Source of the DNA: Sphingomonas phyllosphaerae 5.2
Lineage (GTDB): Bacteria; Pseudomonadota; Alphaproteobacteria; Sphingomonadales; Sphingomonadaceae
Assembly (NCBI RefSeq): GCF_000419605.1
Contig: NZ_ATTI01000001.1
Location: 2,328,501-2,392,500, forward strand
Direction of reading: 5' to 3'
Length of the DNA stretch: 64,000 bases
Shown here: piece by piece, positions 1 through 7,967 of the stretch
Layout of the letters: the number at the start of each line of letters is the position of its first letter
Position numbering within the stretch: the stretch's first letter is position 1
Notes under the pieces: generated by a model
Told to the model about the DNA's origin: nothing
The model's input: the letters and a program-made list of their open reading frames with translations, nothing else
Database searches by the model: none
Position numbers and translations under genes: made by a program

Positions 1-1197
1 CTCTCGACCGTCCCCGCCGATCACGTCGCCGGGGCCATCGACATCGCTATTCGGCGACCGGTTCAGCCGGTCACGATCGTTCGTCCGCACGCCGCGGCAC
101 GGGCCGCCCGCTTCTTCACGGAGAAGTTTCCGGGCCGGACCATGTATGCGGTCAAGGCGAATCCGAGCCCGGAGCTGCTACGCACGCTCTACGACAATGG
201 CGTGACGACGTTCGACGTCGCCTCGATCGCCGAGGTGCGTCTGGTCGCCCGTACGTTGCCGGACGCGACCCTGTGCTTCATGCACCCGGTCAAGGCCGAG
301 GAAGCGATCGCCGAGGCGTATTTCACGCACGGCGTGCGCACCTTCTCGCTCGACAGCATGGAAGAGCTGGCGAAGATCGTGTCGGCCACCCGCAGCGCTG
401 CCGACCTCACACTGTGCGTGCGGCTGCGCGTGTCGTCGGAGCACTCCAAGCTCAGCCTCGGCGCCAAGTTCGGCGTCGCGCCTGACGAGGCCAAGGAATT
501 GCTGCTCGCCACGCGGCAGGTCGCCGATGCGCTCGGCATCTGCTTCCACGTCGGTTCGCAGGCGATGACGCCGGATGCCTACGCGCAGGCGATGGAGCGC
601 GTGCGTCAGGCGATCGTGTCCGCGGCGGTGACGGTCGACGTCATCGACGTCGGCGGTGGCTTCCCCTCCGCCTATCCGGGCATGAATCCGCCGCCGCTGG
701 AGCGTTATTTCGAGACGATCCACCGCGCGTTCGAGAGCCTGCCGATCAGCTATTCGGCGGAACTCTGGGCCGAACCGGGCCGTGCACTCAGCGCGGAGTA
801 CAGTTCGGTCGTGGTCCGCGTCGAGCGGCGCCGCGGCGAGGAACTGTATATCAACGACGGCGCCTACGGCGCATTGTTCGACGCGGCGCACATCGGCTGG
901 CGCTATCCGGTCGCGTTGCTGCGCGAACCGGAGTCGACCGTCCGCGATCACGCGTTCAGCTTCTGGGGTCCGACCTGCGACGACATGGACTATATGGCCG
1001 GGCCGTTCCCGCTTCCTGCGGACGTCACGGTCGGCGACTATGTCGAGATCGGGATGCTGGGCGCTTACGGTTCGGCGATGCGCACGGCCTTCAACGGCTT
1101 CACCTCGGACGAGACGGTGGTCGCCACCGACGAGCCGATGGAGTCGATGTACATCGCGTTGCCGCAGCAGGTTACCGGCAACGTCGTGAAGCTGTAA
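1..1197 (+). CDS. PLP-dependent ornithine/lysine-type decarboxylase, 5' end cut by window
   Basis: This is a fold-III (alanine-racemase-type) PLP decarboxylase of the Orn/DAP/Arg family, cytosolic, expected to make putrescine or a similar diamine. The frame is open from base 1, so the start lies left of the window; 398 codons are visible. The PLP-binding lysine is in YAVKANP at visible residue 52. HVGSQ and GGGFP match the phosphate- and substrate-binding region, and the C-terminal Cys-Asp pair sits in WGPTCDD near residue 326. A deoxyhypusine-synthase-like gene follows 108 bases downstream, which points to polyamine synthesis. Substrate choice (ornithine, lysine or arginine) cannot be settled from sequence; ornithine is my inference. 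Confidence 0.88.
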   Translation, partial: LSTVPADHVAGAIDIAIRRPVQPVTIVRPHAAARAARFFTEKFPGRTMYAVKANPSPELLRTLYDNGVTTFDVASIAEVRLVARTLPDATLCFMHPVKAEEAIAEAYFTHGVRTFSLDSMEELAKIVSATRSAADLTLCVRLRVSSEHSKLSLGAKFGVAPDEAKELLLATRQVADALGICFHVGSQAMTPDAYAQAMERVRQAIVSAAVTVDVIDVGGGFPSAYPGMNPPPLERYFETIHRAFESLPISYSAELWAEPGRALSAEYSSVVVRVERRRGEELYINDGAYGALFDAAHIGWRYPVALLREPESTVRDHAFSFWGPTCDDMDYMAGPFPLPADVTVGDYVEIGMLGAYGSAMRTAFNGFTSDETVVATDEPMESMYIALPQQVTGNVVKL

Positions 1198-1222
1198 CGT
1201 AATCACTTCAGTGATCCGGTGG

Positions 1223-1247
1223 CGGCGTGCGGATGTTCCGCACGCCG
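1223..1247 (+). terminator. Hairpin between the decarboxylase and DHS-like genes
   Basis: An 11-bp perfect stem (1223-1233 with 1237-1247) closes a TGT loop 26 bases after the decarboxylase stop. A smaller palindrome, ATCACT-TC-AGTGAT, lies at 1202-1215. No clear T-run follows, so it may attenuate rather than end transcription between the two polyamine genes. Confidence 0.5.
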
Positions 1248-1305
1248 TCATCGTTCGGGTTTTCGCGTCCCCATGAACGACGTGTATTTCCCTGTGGGAG
1301 CCCCC

Positions 1306-2361
1306 ATGACCGACACCAAGATCAACGACCATCGCAAGGCGGAACTGCTGTCGAAGCAGGTCAAGCACATCGACATCAAGAGCTTCGACGCGCGCCCGAT
1401 CGTCGACGCGATGAGCGATATGAGCTTCACCAGCCGCGATCTCGGTCGCGCGACGAAGATCTACAACCAGATGCTGGGCGACAAGGACTGCACCGTGGTG
1501 CTGGTCATCGCCGGCTCGACCTCGGCCGGCGGCTGCATGGATCTCTATGCAGAACTGGTGCGCAACAACATGGTCGACGTGATCGTCGCCACCGGCGCGA
1601 CCATCGTCGACATGGATTTCTTCGAAGGCCTGGGCCACAAGCACTATCAGGCGCTGGAGGTGCCGGACGACGACACGCTCCGCTCGCTCTACATCGACCG
1701 CATCTACGACACGTACATCGACGAGGAGCAGCTGCAGGACTGCGACCACACGATCTACGAGATCTGCAACCGCATCGAGCCGAAGGCTTACAGCAGCCGC
1801 GCGTTCATCCGTGAGATGGGCAAGTATCTCGTCGAGAACGGCAAGAAGGAGAACAGCCTCGTCAAGCTCGCCTATGAGCATGACGTGCCGATCTTCTGCC
1901 CGGCCTTCGTGGACAGCTCGGCAGGCTTCGGCCTCGTCAAGCATCAGGTCGACAATGCCAAGGCTGGCAAGCCGTACCTGATGATCGACGCGGTCGCCGA
2001 CTTCCGCGAACTCACCGACATCAAGATCCAGGCCGGCACCACCGGACTGCTGATGATCGGCGGCGGTGTGCCGAAGAACTTCATCCAGGATACGGTCGTA
2101 TGCGCCGAAATCCTTGGCCATGAGGATGTCGAGGTGCACAAATATGCGGTGCAGATCACCGTCGCCGACGTTCGCGACGGCGCCTGCTCGTCCTCGACGC
2201 TGCAGGAAGCGGCGAGCTGGGGCAAGGTGAATACCGGTATCGAGCAGATGGTGTTCGCGGAGGCCGGCTCGGTCATGCCGCTGCTCGCATCCGACGCCTA
2301 CCACCGCGGCCTGTGGAAGGATCGTCCGGTTCGCAAGTGGGCGTCGATCTTCGACAAGTGA
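1306..2361 (+). CDS. Deoxyhypusine-synthase-like protein, probable homospermidine synthase
   Basis: The protein has 351 residues and matches the deoxyhypusine synthase fold over its length. The catalytic lysine motif is kept as SWGK (Lys307), with GGGVPKNF and a DXD-rich NAD-binding region upstream. Bacteria lack eIF5A, so in this setting the family transfers an aminobutyl group to a small polyamine instead of a protein. Next to a diamine decarboxylase, the likely product is homospermidine or a related triamine; the exact product is inference. The start at 1306 is chosen because GTGGGAG lies 6 bases upstream. In-frame ATGs at 1219 and 1273 have no such site. Confidence 0.82.
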   Translation: MTDTKINDHRKAELLSKQVKHIDIKSFDARPIVDAMSDMSFTSRDLGRATKIYNQMLGDKDCTVVLVIAGSTSAGGCMDLYAELVRNNMVDVIVATGATIVDMDFFEGLGHKHYQALEVPDDDTLRSLYIDRIYDTYIDEEQLQDCDHTIYEICNRIEPKAYSSRAFIREMGKYLVENGKKENSLVKLAYEHDVPIFCPAFVDSSAGFGLVKHQVDNAKAGKPYLMIDAVADFRELTDIKIQAGTTGLLMIGGGVPKNFIQDTVVCAEILGHEDVEVHKYAVQITVADVRDGACSSSTLQEAASWGKVNTGIEQMVFAEAGSVMPLLASDAYHRGLWKDRPVRKWASIFDK

Positions 2362-2388
2362 TGTTGCGCCCGCGGGCGGATTGAGACA

Positions 2389-2422
2389 GCCTCCCCCGGC
2401 GACGCTCCGGGGGAGGCTTTTT
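2389..2422 (+). terminator. Rho-independent terminator overlapping the next gene's RBS
   Basis: An 11-bp GC-rich stem (2389-2399 with 2407-2417) is followed directly by TTTTT, a textbook intrinsic terminator for the polyamine pair. Its 3' arm carries GGGGGAGG, which is also the only ribosome binding site for the gene starting at 2424. Confidence 0.85.
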
Positions 2423-2423
2423 C

Positions 2424-2849
2424 ATGCACAGCGACATCCTGCGCCCGATGGTGGTGCTGATCGGCTGGACGCTGGTGATGCTCGCGTGGATGATCGCCAC
2501 CCGCATGCCGGCGATGAAGGCCGCCGGGATCGATCTGCGCACGCTGATCGGCAGCAAGGGCGCTGATGCCGATCGCGCACTGCCCGCACATGCGCAGTGG
2601 AAGGCGCACAATTACAACCACCTGATGGAACAGCCCACGCTGTTCTACGCCGTGTGCACCGTCATCGCGCTCAGCGGAACCGGAAACGGCGTCAATGCAT
2701 GGCTTGCCTGGGGCTATGTGATCGTGCGGGTGGTGCACAGCGCGCTGCAAGCGACCGTCAACCGCGTCGCGCCGCGGTTCGCCTTGTTCCTGCTCTCCAG
2801 TCTGCTCCTGGCTGCGCTGACCCTGCACGCCACCATGGCCGTCTTCTGA
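2424..2849 (+). CDS. MAPEG-family integral membrane protein
   Basis: The protein has 141 residues and four predicted membrane segments (about residues 7-25, 70-87, 92-108 and 118-140). The motif KAHNYNHLMEQPTLFYAV is typical of the MAPEG superfamily (membrane-associated proteins in eicosanoid and glutathione metabolism). Bacterial members are inner-membrane proteins, some with glutathione transferase activity; no specific substrate can be assigned. The start codon comes 1 base after the T-run of the preceding terminator, and the ribosome binding site is inside that terminator's stem. Translation or transcription may therefore be coupled to hairpin state. Confidence 0.85.
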   Translation: MHSDILRPMVVLIGWTLVMLAWMIATRMPAMKAAGIDLRTLIGSKGADADRALPAHAQWKAHNYNHLMEQPTLFYAVCTVIALSGTGNGVNAWLAWGYVIVRVVHSALQATVNRVAPRFALFLLSSLLLAALTLHATMAVF

Positions 2850-2967
2850 GCGACGGGATCTATCGTCGCCGCAACGATGCGCCGAACCGCACTACGATAC
2901 TCCACCGTTGCACCCACGGGCGACCATGCCATAACCCGCACCGACAAAACGACGAAGGGACAAGAGG

Positions 2968-3921
2968 ATGCGCATCGATCGACGGGCGATGATCGGCGGA
3001 GCCGCCGGTCTCGTGACCCTTGCCGCCGCCTCCGATGCGCTGGCGCAGGGCACCACCGACACGGCATGGCCGCCGCGCGAACATTTCCGCCTCTGGCCGA
3101 AGCAACCGCCCAACAGCCCGCGCCGCCTGCCGACGCCCAATGACGAGATGAGCGGCCAGCCACCGCGCCGCGAACTCCACCTGCGCGGAGTCGCGGATCC
3201 CGTCGTCGCCATCTACCGCCCCGCGAAGCCCGACGGCCGCGCGCTCCTCGCGATCCCCGGTGGCGGTTACCGCTTCCTCTCGGTCGAGAACGAAGGGATC
3301 AACGTCGCGAAGACCTTCAACCCGCAGGGAGTGACCGTCTTCGTCCTCGCCTATCGACTGCCCGGCGAGGGCTGGCTCGATCCGCAGGATGTGCCCCTCC
3401 AGGACGCGCAGCGCGCGATGCGGCTGATCCGCGCGCGCGCCACCGACTATGCGATCGATCCCGCCACGCTCGGCGTCGTCGGGTTCTCGGCCGGCGGGCT
3501 GCTCGCTGCCAGCATCGCCACTGCCTACGCCGATCCGGTGTACGACCGCATCGACGCCGCCGACGAAATCATGGCGCGCCCCGCCTACGCCGGCCTCGTT
3601 TATCCGGTGATCGGCGGCGACATGATGCGCGTCGGCACGCTCGGCGCAGCGCGGTTCGACACCGACCGGCGCGTCAACCGCGGCACGCCACCGATTTTCA
3701 TTGTCCACGCGCTCGACGATCCGATCGTCCCCGCGGCGCAGCCGATGGCGATGCTGGCCGCCTGCCAGGCCGCGCAGGTGCCGGTCGAAGCGCACTTTCT
3801 CCAGCAGGGCGGCCATGGCTTTGGCCCGGCCTATCTGCCGCCCGAGCTTCCCGGCTCGCATTGGCCGCAATTGTTCGACCTTTGGATCAAGCGGACGCTG
3901 GCCACCCGAACAGCCGGCTGA
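2968..3921 (+). CDS. Exported alpha/beta-hydrolase (esterase, BD-FAE/acetylxylan-esterase type), copy 1
   Basis: The protein has 317 residues with a Tat-like signal at residues 1-27 (RRAMIGGAAG ... ALAQ). The hydrolase core shows an oxyanion motif IPGGGY, the nucleophile elbow GFSAGG, an aspartate in HALDDPIVP and the catalytic histidine in GGHGFG. The family contains periplasmic carbohydrate- and small-ester hydrolases. It is clearly paralogous to the product of 6971-7942; both share YRLPGEGW and PLQDAQR. The 3' end overlaps the convergent asparagine-synthetase-like gene by 35 bases. The substrate is unknown; an acylated sugar would fit the nearby LacI regulator and TonB receptor. Confidence 0.85.
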   Translation: MRIDRRAMIGGAAGLVTLAAASDALAQGTTDTAWPPREHFRLWPKQPPNSPRRLPTPNDEMSGQPPRRELHLRGVADPVVAIYRPAKPDGRALLAIPGGGYRFLSVENEGINVAKTFNPQGVTVFVLAYRLPGEGWLDPQDVPLQDAQRAMRLIRARATDYAIDPATLGVVGFSAGGLLAASIATAYADPVYDRIDAADEIMARPAYAGLVYPVIGGDMMRVGTLGAARFDTDRRVNRGTPPIFIVHALDDPIVPAAQPMAMLAACQAAQVPVEAHFLQQGGHGFGPAYLPPELPGSHWPQLFDLWIKRTLATRTAG

Positions 3922-5620
3922 GGCTCCGCTCGAGCACCAGCAACCGCCACAGCAGCACGGCATGGTCCGCTTCTCCGGCGCGATGCGCAGCGGTGAGCCG
4001 GGCCACACGATCGAGGTCGAACCAGCCAAGCTCGGCCAGCAACGCCGAACGCGCCACGTTCCTCATCGCTGCGTCAAGCGGCCCGCGCAGCCACGCCGCG
4101 ACCGGCGGTGCAGGTGCCTCGACCCGCATCGCCGGCAAATGCCGTGCCATCGCCGCCGCCAACGCCGATCCGCCGCCGGCCGGCAACCCATGCGCAAAGG
4201 CCACCAACCGGTGATCCGCGAACGGCGCGCGCCATTCCACGCCCGCCGCCATCCCGGCCCGATCGGCAAGCGTCAGCGCCGTCGCGGGCAGCAGCAACGC
4301 CAGATCCGCCGCCATCGCGCCGGCCAGGGGATCACGGCCCGTCCAGTGCGCCACGAACCGCGCCTGTGGCCGGTGTCCCGCCAGCGCACGCCGCCCCGCC
4401 GCGCTCCACACGTCGTCGCACACCGCCGCTGGCAGCATTCCGAGTGCGGCGCCATGATCCGTCTCCGCCTTACCCAACAGACCCGCGGCCCAGCCCGGCA
4501 TCCACCCGGCACGTCGCAGCCGTTCGCGCTGCGCAAACCCGCGCCACCGCCGCGCGCCATCCAGCACCAACGGCGCCCCGGTGCCGGCCAGCGCCACGAC
4601 CCCGGCACCCCGCGCTGTCTCCGCGGCGGCGAGTGCCGCAATCGCCTCCGGCATGGCAAACGGCTCGTCGAACGCCGCCGCGAGTACCGGTAGCCACGCC
4701 GTCACGTCGCTCGCCTCGGCGGTGCGATGTGCGGTGGCAAAGCGCGCCGCGACCGCCGCGTCGTCACCCGCCGCTACCGTCCGCACCGCCTTCACACTCG
4801 TTTCGGCCAGCAAGGCGACGATCGCGGCGTCGGCCATCCCGCCCAGCAGCAGTGCCCCCGGCACCGCTCCCGTGCTCGCGCGCGCCACGGCGCCGCGTAG
4901 TTCGGGCAGCAACGCATCCGGCGTGCTCGCCCCCGCGTCGCGCAACGTCCACCAGCGCCGCGGCGCGCGCACCATTCGTCCGCGTTCGATCAGCAGAAAG
5001 TGCCCCGCCGGCAGCTTCTCGATGCCCGCGATCACGCAGGCATCGTCGGGCACATGACCGAGCGCCAGAAAGTCCGCTATCGCCGCCGCATCGGGTGCAC
5101 GGCGCAACAACGGATGCGCCAGCAGGCCCTTCAACTCCGAAGCGAACGCCAATGAGCCGTCGGGCAGCGCCGCATGGTGCAACGGTTTGGCTCCCAACCG
5201 GTCCCGACCCAGAAGCAGCGTCTGCGTCGCGGCGTCGTGAACGACGAGCGCAAATCCGCCTTCCAGTCGGTCGAGTAGCGCCGGGCCCCATGCCGCGAAG
5301 CCGTGTAGCACCACCTCCGCATCACCCTCGCCCGTGAAGCCGTGCCCAAGCGCGCGCAACTCCTCGCGCAGCGTAGCGTGGTTCAGGATCGTCCCATCCA
5401 GCATCGCGGCATAGCGCAGGTCCGGAGTCGCAACCGGCTGCGTCGCCGTCGCGCCGCCCACCGTCGCCAACCGGCGGTGCGCGAAGCCAATACCAGGGGC
5501 GGTCCACTCGCCTGCGCCGTCCGGCCCGCGATGTGCCATCGCCGCCACCATCGCGCGCAACCGCGCCGGATCGACCGGCTTGGGCGTGGCCGGATGGAAT
5601 ATCCCCGCGATCGCGCCCAT
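3887..5620 (-). CDS. Asparagine-synthetase homologue lacking catalytic residues
   Basis: The 577-residue protein has the two-domain layout of glutamine-dependent asparagine synthetase: a class II amidotransferase domain (about 1-210) and a synthetase domain (about 235-560). Key residues are changed. The N-terminal nucleophile Cys2 is Gly (MGAIAGIF instead of MCGI), the Asn of NGEIYNH is Asp (LDGTILNH), and the ATP pyrophosphate loop SGGxDS reads LGGMAD at 259-264. The C-terminal DR..MA..E.R.PF.DH pattern is still recognisable, so the fold is kept. I infer a non-canonical or pseudo-enzyme, not a working AsnB. The LacI gene is upstream on the same strand, 113 bases away. Confidence 0.8.
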   Translation of the reverse strand: MGAIAGIFHPATPKPVDPARLRAMVAAMAHRGPDGAGEWTAPGIGFAHRRLATVGGATATQPVATPDLRYAAMLDGTILNHATLREELRALGHGFTGEGDAEVVLHGFAAWGPALLDRLEGGFALVVHDAATQTLLLGRDRLGAKPLHHAALPDGSLAFASELKGLLAHPLLRRAPDAAAIADFLALGHVPDDACVIAGIEKLPAGHFLLIERGRMVRAPRRWWTLRDAGASTPDALLPELRGAVARASTGAVPGALLLGGMADAAIVALLAETSVKAVRTVAAGDDAAVAARFATAHRTAEASDVTAWLPVLAAAFDEPFAMPEAIAALAAAETARGAGVVALAGTGAPLVLDGARRWRGFAQRERLRRAGWMPGWAAGLLGKAETDHGAALGMLPAAVCDDVWSAAGRRALAGHRPQARFVAHWTGRDPLAGAMAADLALLLPATALTLADRAGMAAGVEWRAPFADHRLVAFAHGLPAGGGSALAAAMARHLPAMRVEAPAPPVAAWLRGPLDAAMRNVARSALLAELGWFDLDRVARLTAAHRAGEADHAVLLWRLLVLERSLSRLFGWPASA

Positions 5621-5733
5621 GTCAGCGCCGCCCCGGCGCCATGCCGCACCGTCGTGCGCTCACCACCCGTACCTTCTCACCCCCGACTTTCTCACATCGC
5701 AGCATCGCCGCGCGCTAACACGCGCTGCCGCGT

Positions 5734-6804
5734 TCAGCGACCCCGCACGGATGGGCGTCGTCGCGGCGCCGCGTCGGATCGCCGCCGCACCAACGTGTAG
5801 TCGAGCGTGATCCGCTTGGCCTCGCCGCGTCCCGCCTCGCGCCGGTCGAACAGCATCGTCGCCAGCAACTGCACCGCCGCGCGGCTCATGTCCGCGATCG
5901 GCTGGCGGATCGTGGTCAGCTCGGGCCAGATCGTCGTCGCCAGCGCACTGTCGTCGAACCCGCACACCGTCAGGTCTCCCGGAACATCAAGTCCGCGGCG
6001 ATGCGCCACCGCAACCGTCGCCGCTGCCATATCGTCGTTGCTCGCAAAGATCGCGGAGGGAGGATCGGAGAGGTCCAGCAACTCCTCGGCCGCTTCCAGC
6101 CCCGACCGGTAGTTATAGAGGCCACGGGCGATCAAGGTCTCGTCGACCGGCTTGCCATAGTCGGTCAGCGCGTCGCGATATCCCGCCAGCCGTTCGCCAC
6201 TGGCATGGATGTTGTCATCGCCGCGGATGAACCCGACGCGCTCATGCCCCAGCGCGAGCAGGTGCGTCGTCATCTCGTGCGCCGCCGCACGGTCGTCGAT
6301 CGCGACCACGCCGACCTGCGCGGGCGGCGAATTGGTCGCCACCACCACGGTCGGGATGCCCGCGGCGAGCAACACCTCCAGCACGATCGGCGAATCGCAC
6401 AGCGGCGGTGGCAGGATGACCCCGTCCACGCCGCCGCGGATCAATCGCTCGGCCACCTCGCGCTCGTGGTCGCCCAGATCGCATTTCTGCACGACCAGCT
6501 GGATGTCGGATCGCCCGGCCTGGTCGAGGCTGCCGAGCAGGAATGCGCTCAGATATGCCTCGCTGGGATTGCTGAACAGCAAGCCCATGCGCACCTGCGC
6601 CGCGCCTGCCAGCCGCCGCGCCGCCGGATTGGGCGCATAATCTAGCTGGCTGATCGCCGCGTTCACGGCGTCGCGCGTTTCCGCGCGCACGTTGCTCTCC
6701 GAATTGATGACACGCGACACCGTCATCGGCGAGACGCCGGCCAGTCGCGCGACATCTGCGATCGTGGGCACTCCCGAGCGCCGCTTACGTTTCTCCCCCG
6801 TCAT
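5734..6804 (-). CDS. LacI-family transcriptional regulator
   Basis: The protein has 356 residues. Residues 13-60 form the LacI helix-turn-helix and hinge (IADVARLAGVSPMTVSRVIN, then YAPNPAARRL). The remainder is a periplasmic-binding-protein-like sensor with PLCDSPIVLEVLL and the closing ELTTIRQP segment. LacI members usually sense a sugar and repress transport or hydrolase genes. The gene diverges from the esterase at 6971 across a 166-bp gap that contains a match to the LacI operator consensus (6860-6873). It probably controls the esterase-receptor-monooxygenase group and perhaps the downstream asparagine-synthetase homologue. The effector is unknown. Confidence 0.92.
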   Translation of the reverse strand: MTGEKRKRRSGVPTIADVARLAGVSPMTVSRVINSESNVRAETRDAVNAAISQLDYAPNPAARRLAGAAQVRMGLLFSNPSEAYLSAFLLGSLDQAGRSDIQLVVQKCDLGDHEREVAERLIRGGVDGVILPPPLCDSPIVLEVLLAAGIPTVVVATNSPPAQVGVVAIDDRAAAHEMTTHLLALGHERVGFIRGDDNIHASGERLAGYRDALTDYGKPVDETLIARGLYNYRSGLEAAEELLDLSDPPSAIFASNDDMAAATVAVAHRRGLDVPGDLTVCGFDDSALATTIWPELTTIRQPIADMSRAAVQLLATMLFDRREAGRGEAKRITLDYTLVRRRSDAAPRRRPSVRGR

Positions 6805-6859
6805 GATGCCTGCTTAGCAGGCTCGCGCACGCAGGTAAGCCTGTCGTCGCGTAATTTGC

Positions 6860-6873
6860 TGGTAGCGTTCACA
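6860..6873. promoter_or_regulatory. Predicted LacI-family operator
   Basis: TGGTAGCGTTCACA fits the LacI-family pattern TGNNANCGNTNNCA at every fixed position. It lies between the divergent LacI gene and the esterase gene, a common site for autoregulation and local control. Confidence 0.55.
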
Positions 6874-6920
6874 CACCGGGTCACTTAGACGAAGCGCCAA
6901 TGAATCGAGGAGGATCGCGC

Positions 6921-6974
6921 GTGACGTGTTGCACCCGGATGGCGCCGACAGCACCGTGCGTGGTGCAGGTATGA
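6921..6974 (+). other. Possible 17-codon leader ORF overlapping the esterase start
   Basis: A GTG at 6921 has the best ribosome binding site in the region (AGGAGGA, 6908-6914). It reads 17 codons (MTCCTRMAPTAPCVVQV) to a TGA at 6972-6974, which overlaps the esterase ATG at 6971 as ATGA. This could couple translation of the esterase; no family is recognised. Confidence 0.3.
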
Positions 6975-7942
6975 ACAGCGATATGACGCGCCGTGCACTG
7001 CTCGGCACGCTTGCCGCCGCCCCACTCGCCCCCTCGCTCGCTGTGGCGCAAGCGACCGCCGATACGATCCCGTTGTGGCCAGGCAGCCCTCCCGGCGCAC
7101 CCGCGAAGCTCCCGACGCGCAAGGTCGAGCAGCGCTCCAAGACTGTCGGCTTCGACGATCGCTGGCTCACCGGCATCGCGACGCCGGCGCTCACCGTCCG
7201 TCGCGCGGCACAGCCGAACGGCGCGGCCGTGATGCTGATCCCGGGCGGCGGCTACGGGTTCCTGGCTTCGGATAACGAGGGCGAGGAGCAGGCGCGCTGG
7301 CTCACCGCGCGCGGCGTCACCTGCTTCATCCTCACCTATCGTTTGCCGGGCGAGGGCTGGCGTGACCGCGCGCTCGTCCCGCTTCAGGATGCGCAGCGCG
7401 GGCTGCGGCTGATCCGTGCACGTGCCGCCGATTTCGATGTGGACCCTAAGCGCGTCGCGATCCTCGGCTTCTCCGCCGGCGGGCATCTCGCCGGCAGCCT
7501 CGCGACCCGTCATGCCGAGCGCACCTATGCGGCGGTCGACGCCGCGGACCGCGTGTCGGCGCGTCCGGACTTCGCCGGACTGATCTACCCCGTCGTCTCG
7601 CTGGTGGAGCCGTACACCCACGTCGGATCGCGCGACAATCTGCTCGGCCCGGCGTCCAGCGAAGCCGCGCGCCGCATCGCCTCGGTCGAAACCCGTATCG
7701 ACGCGCAGACCCCGCCAGTCTTCCTGGTCCACGCCAGCGATGACGGCACCGTGCCGATCGCCAACAGCATCGCGCTCTACCAGGCGCTGCTCGCCGCAAA
7801 GCGCCCGGCGGAACTCCACGCCTTCGATCAGGGCGGTCACGGCTTCGGGGTTCGCCTGCCCGCGACCACGCCGGCAGCGGCATGGCCGACGCTGTTCGCG
7901 GCTTATGCCGCTCTTACCGGCATCCTTGCCCCCGCGGCCTGA
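6971..7942 (+). CDS. Exported alpha/beta-hydrolase (esterase), copy 2
   Basis: The protein has 323 residues with a Tat-like signal (MTRRALLGTLAAAP ... SLAVAQA). Catalytic motifs match copy 1: IPGGGY, GFSAGG, HASDDGTVP and GGHGFG. It probably hydrolyses an ester in the periplasm. The start at 6971 precedes the signal sequence; an upstream in-frame ATG at 6926 would add residues unlike a signal peptide. The TonB-dependent receptor follows after 25 bases, so the two are likely co-transcribed. LacI control is likely given the operator match upstream. Confidence 0.87.
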   Translation: MNSDMTRRALLGTLAAAPLAPSLAVAQATADTIPLWPGSPPGAPAKLPTRKVEQRSKTVGFDDRWLTGIATPALTVRRAAQPNGAAVMLIPGGGYGFLASDNEGEEQARWLTARGVTCFILTYRLPGEGWRDRALVPLQDAQRGLRLIRARAADFDVDPKRVAILGFSAGGHLAGSLATRHAERTYAAVDAADRVSARPDFAGLIYPVVSLVEPYTHVGSRDNLLGPASSEAARRIASVETRIDAQTPPVFLVHASDDGTVPIANSIALYQALLAAKRPAELHAFDQGGHGFGVRLPATTPAAAWPTLFAAYAALTGILAPAA

Positions 7943-7967
7943 CCGACCGACGCGGAGAATGTCGATC

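Noticed and set aside
178..2304. A 708-codon minus-strand frame over the polyamine genes
   Set aside because: Low-complexity His/Arg/Asp/Val composition typical of antisense frames in GC-rich DNA; the plus-strand genes have clear motifs and ribosome binding sites.
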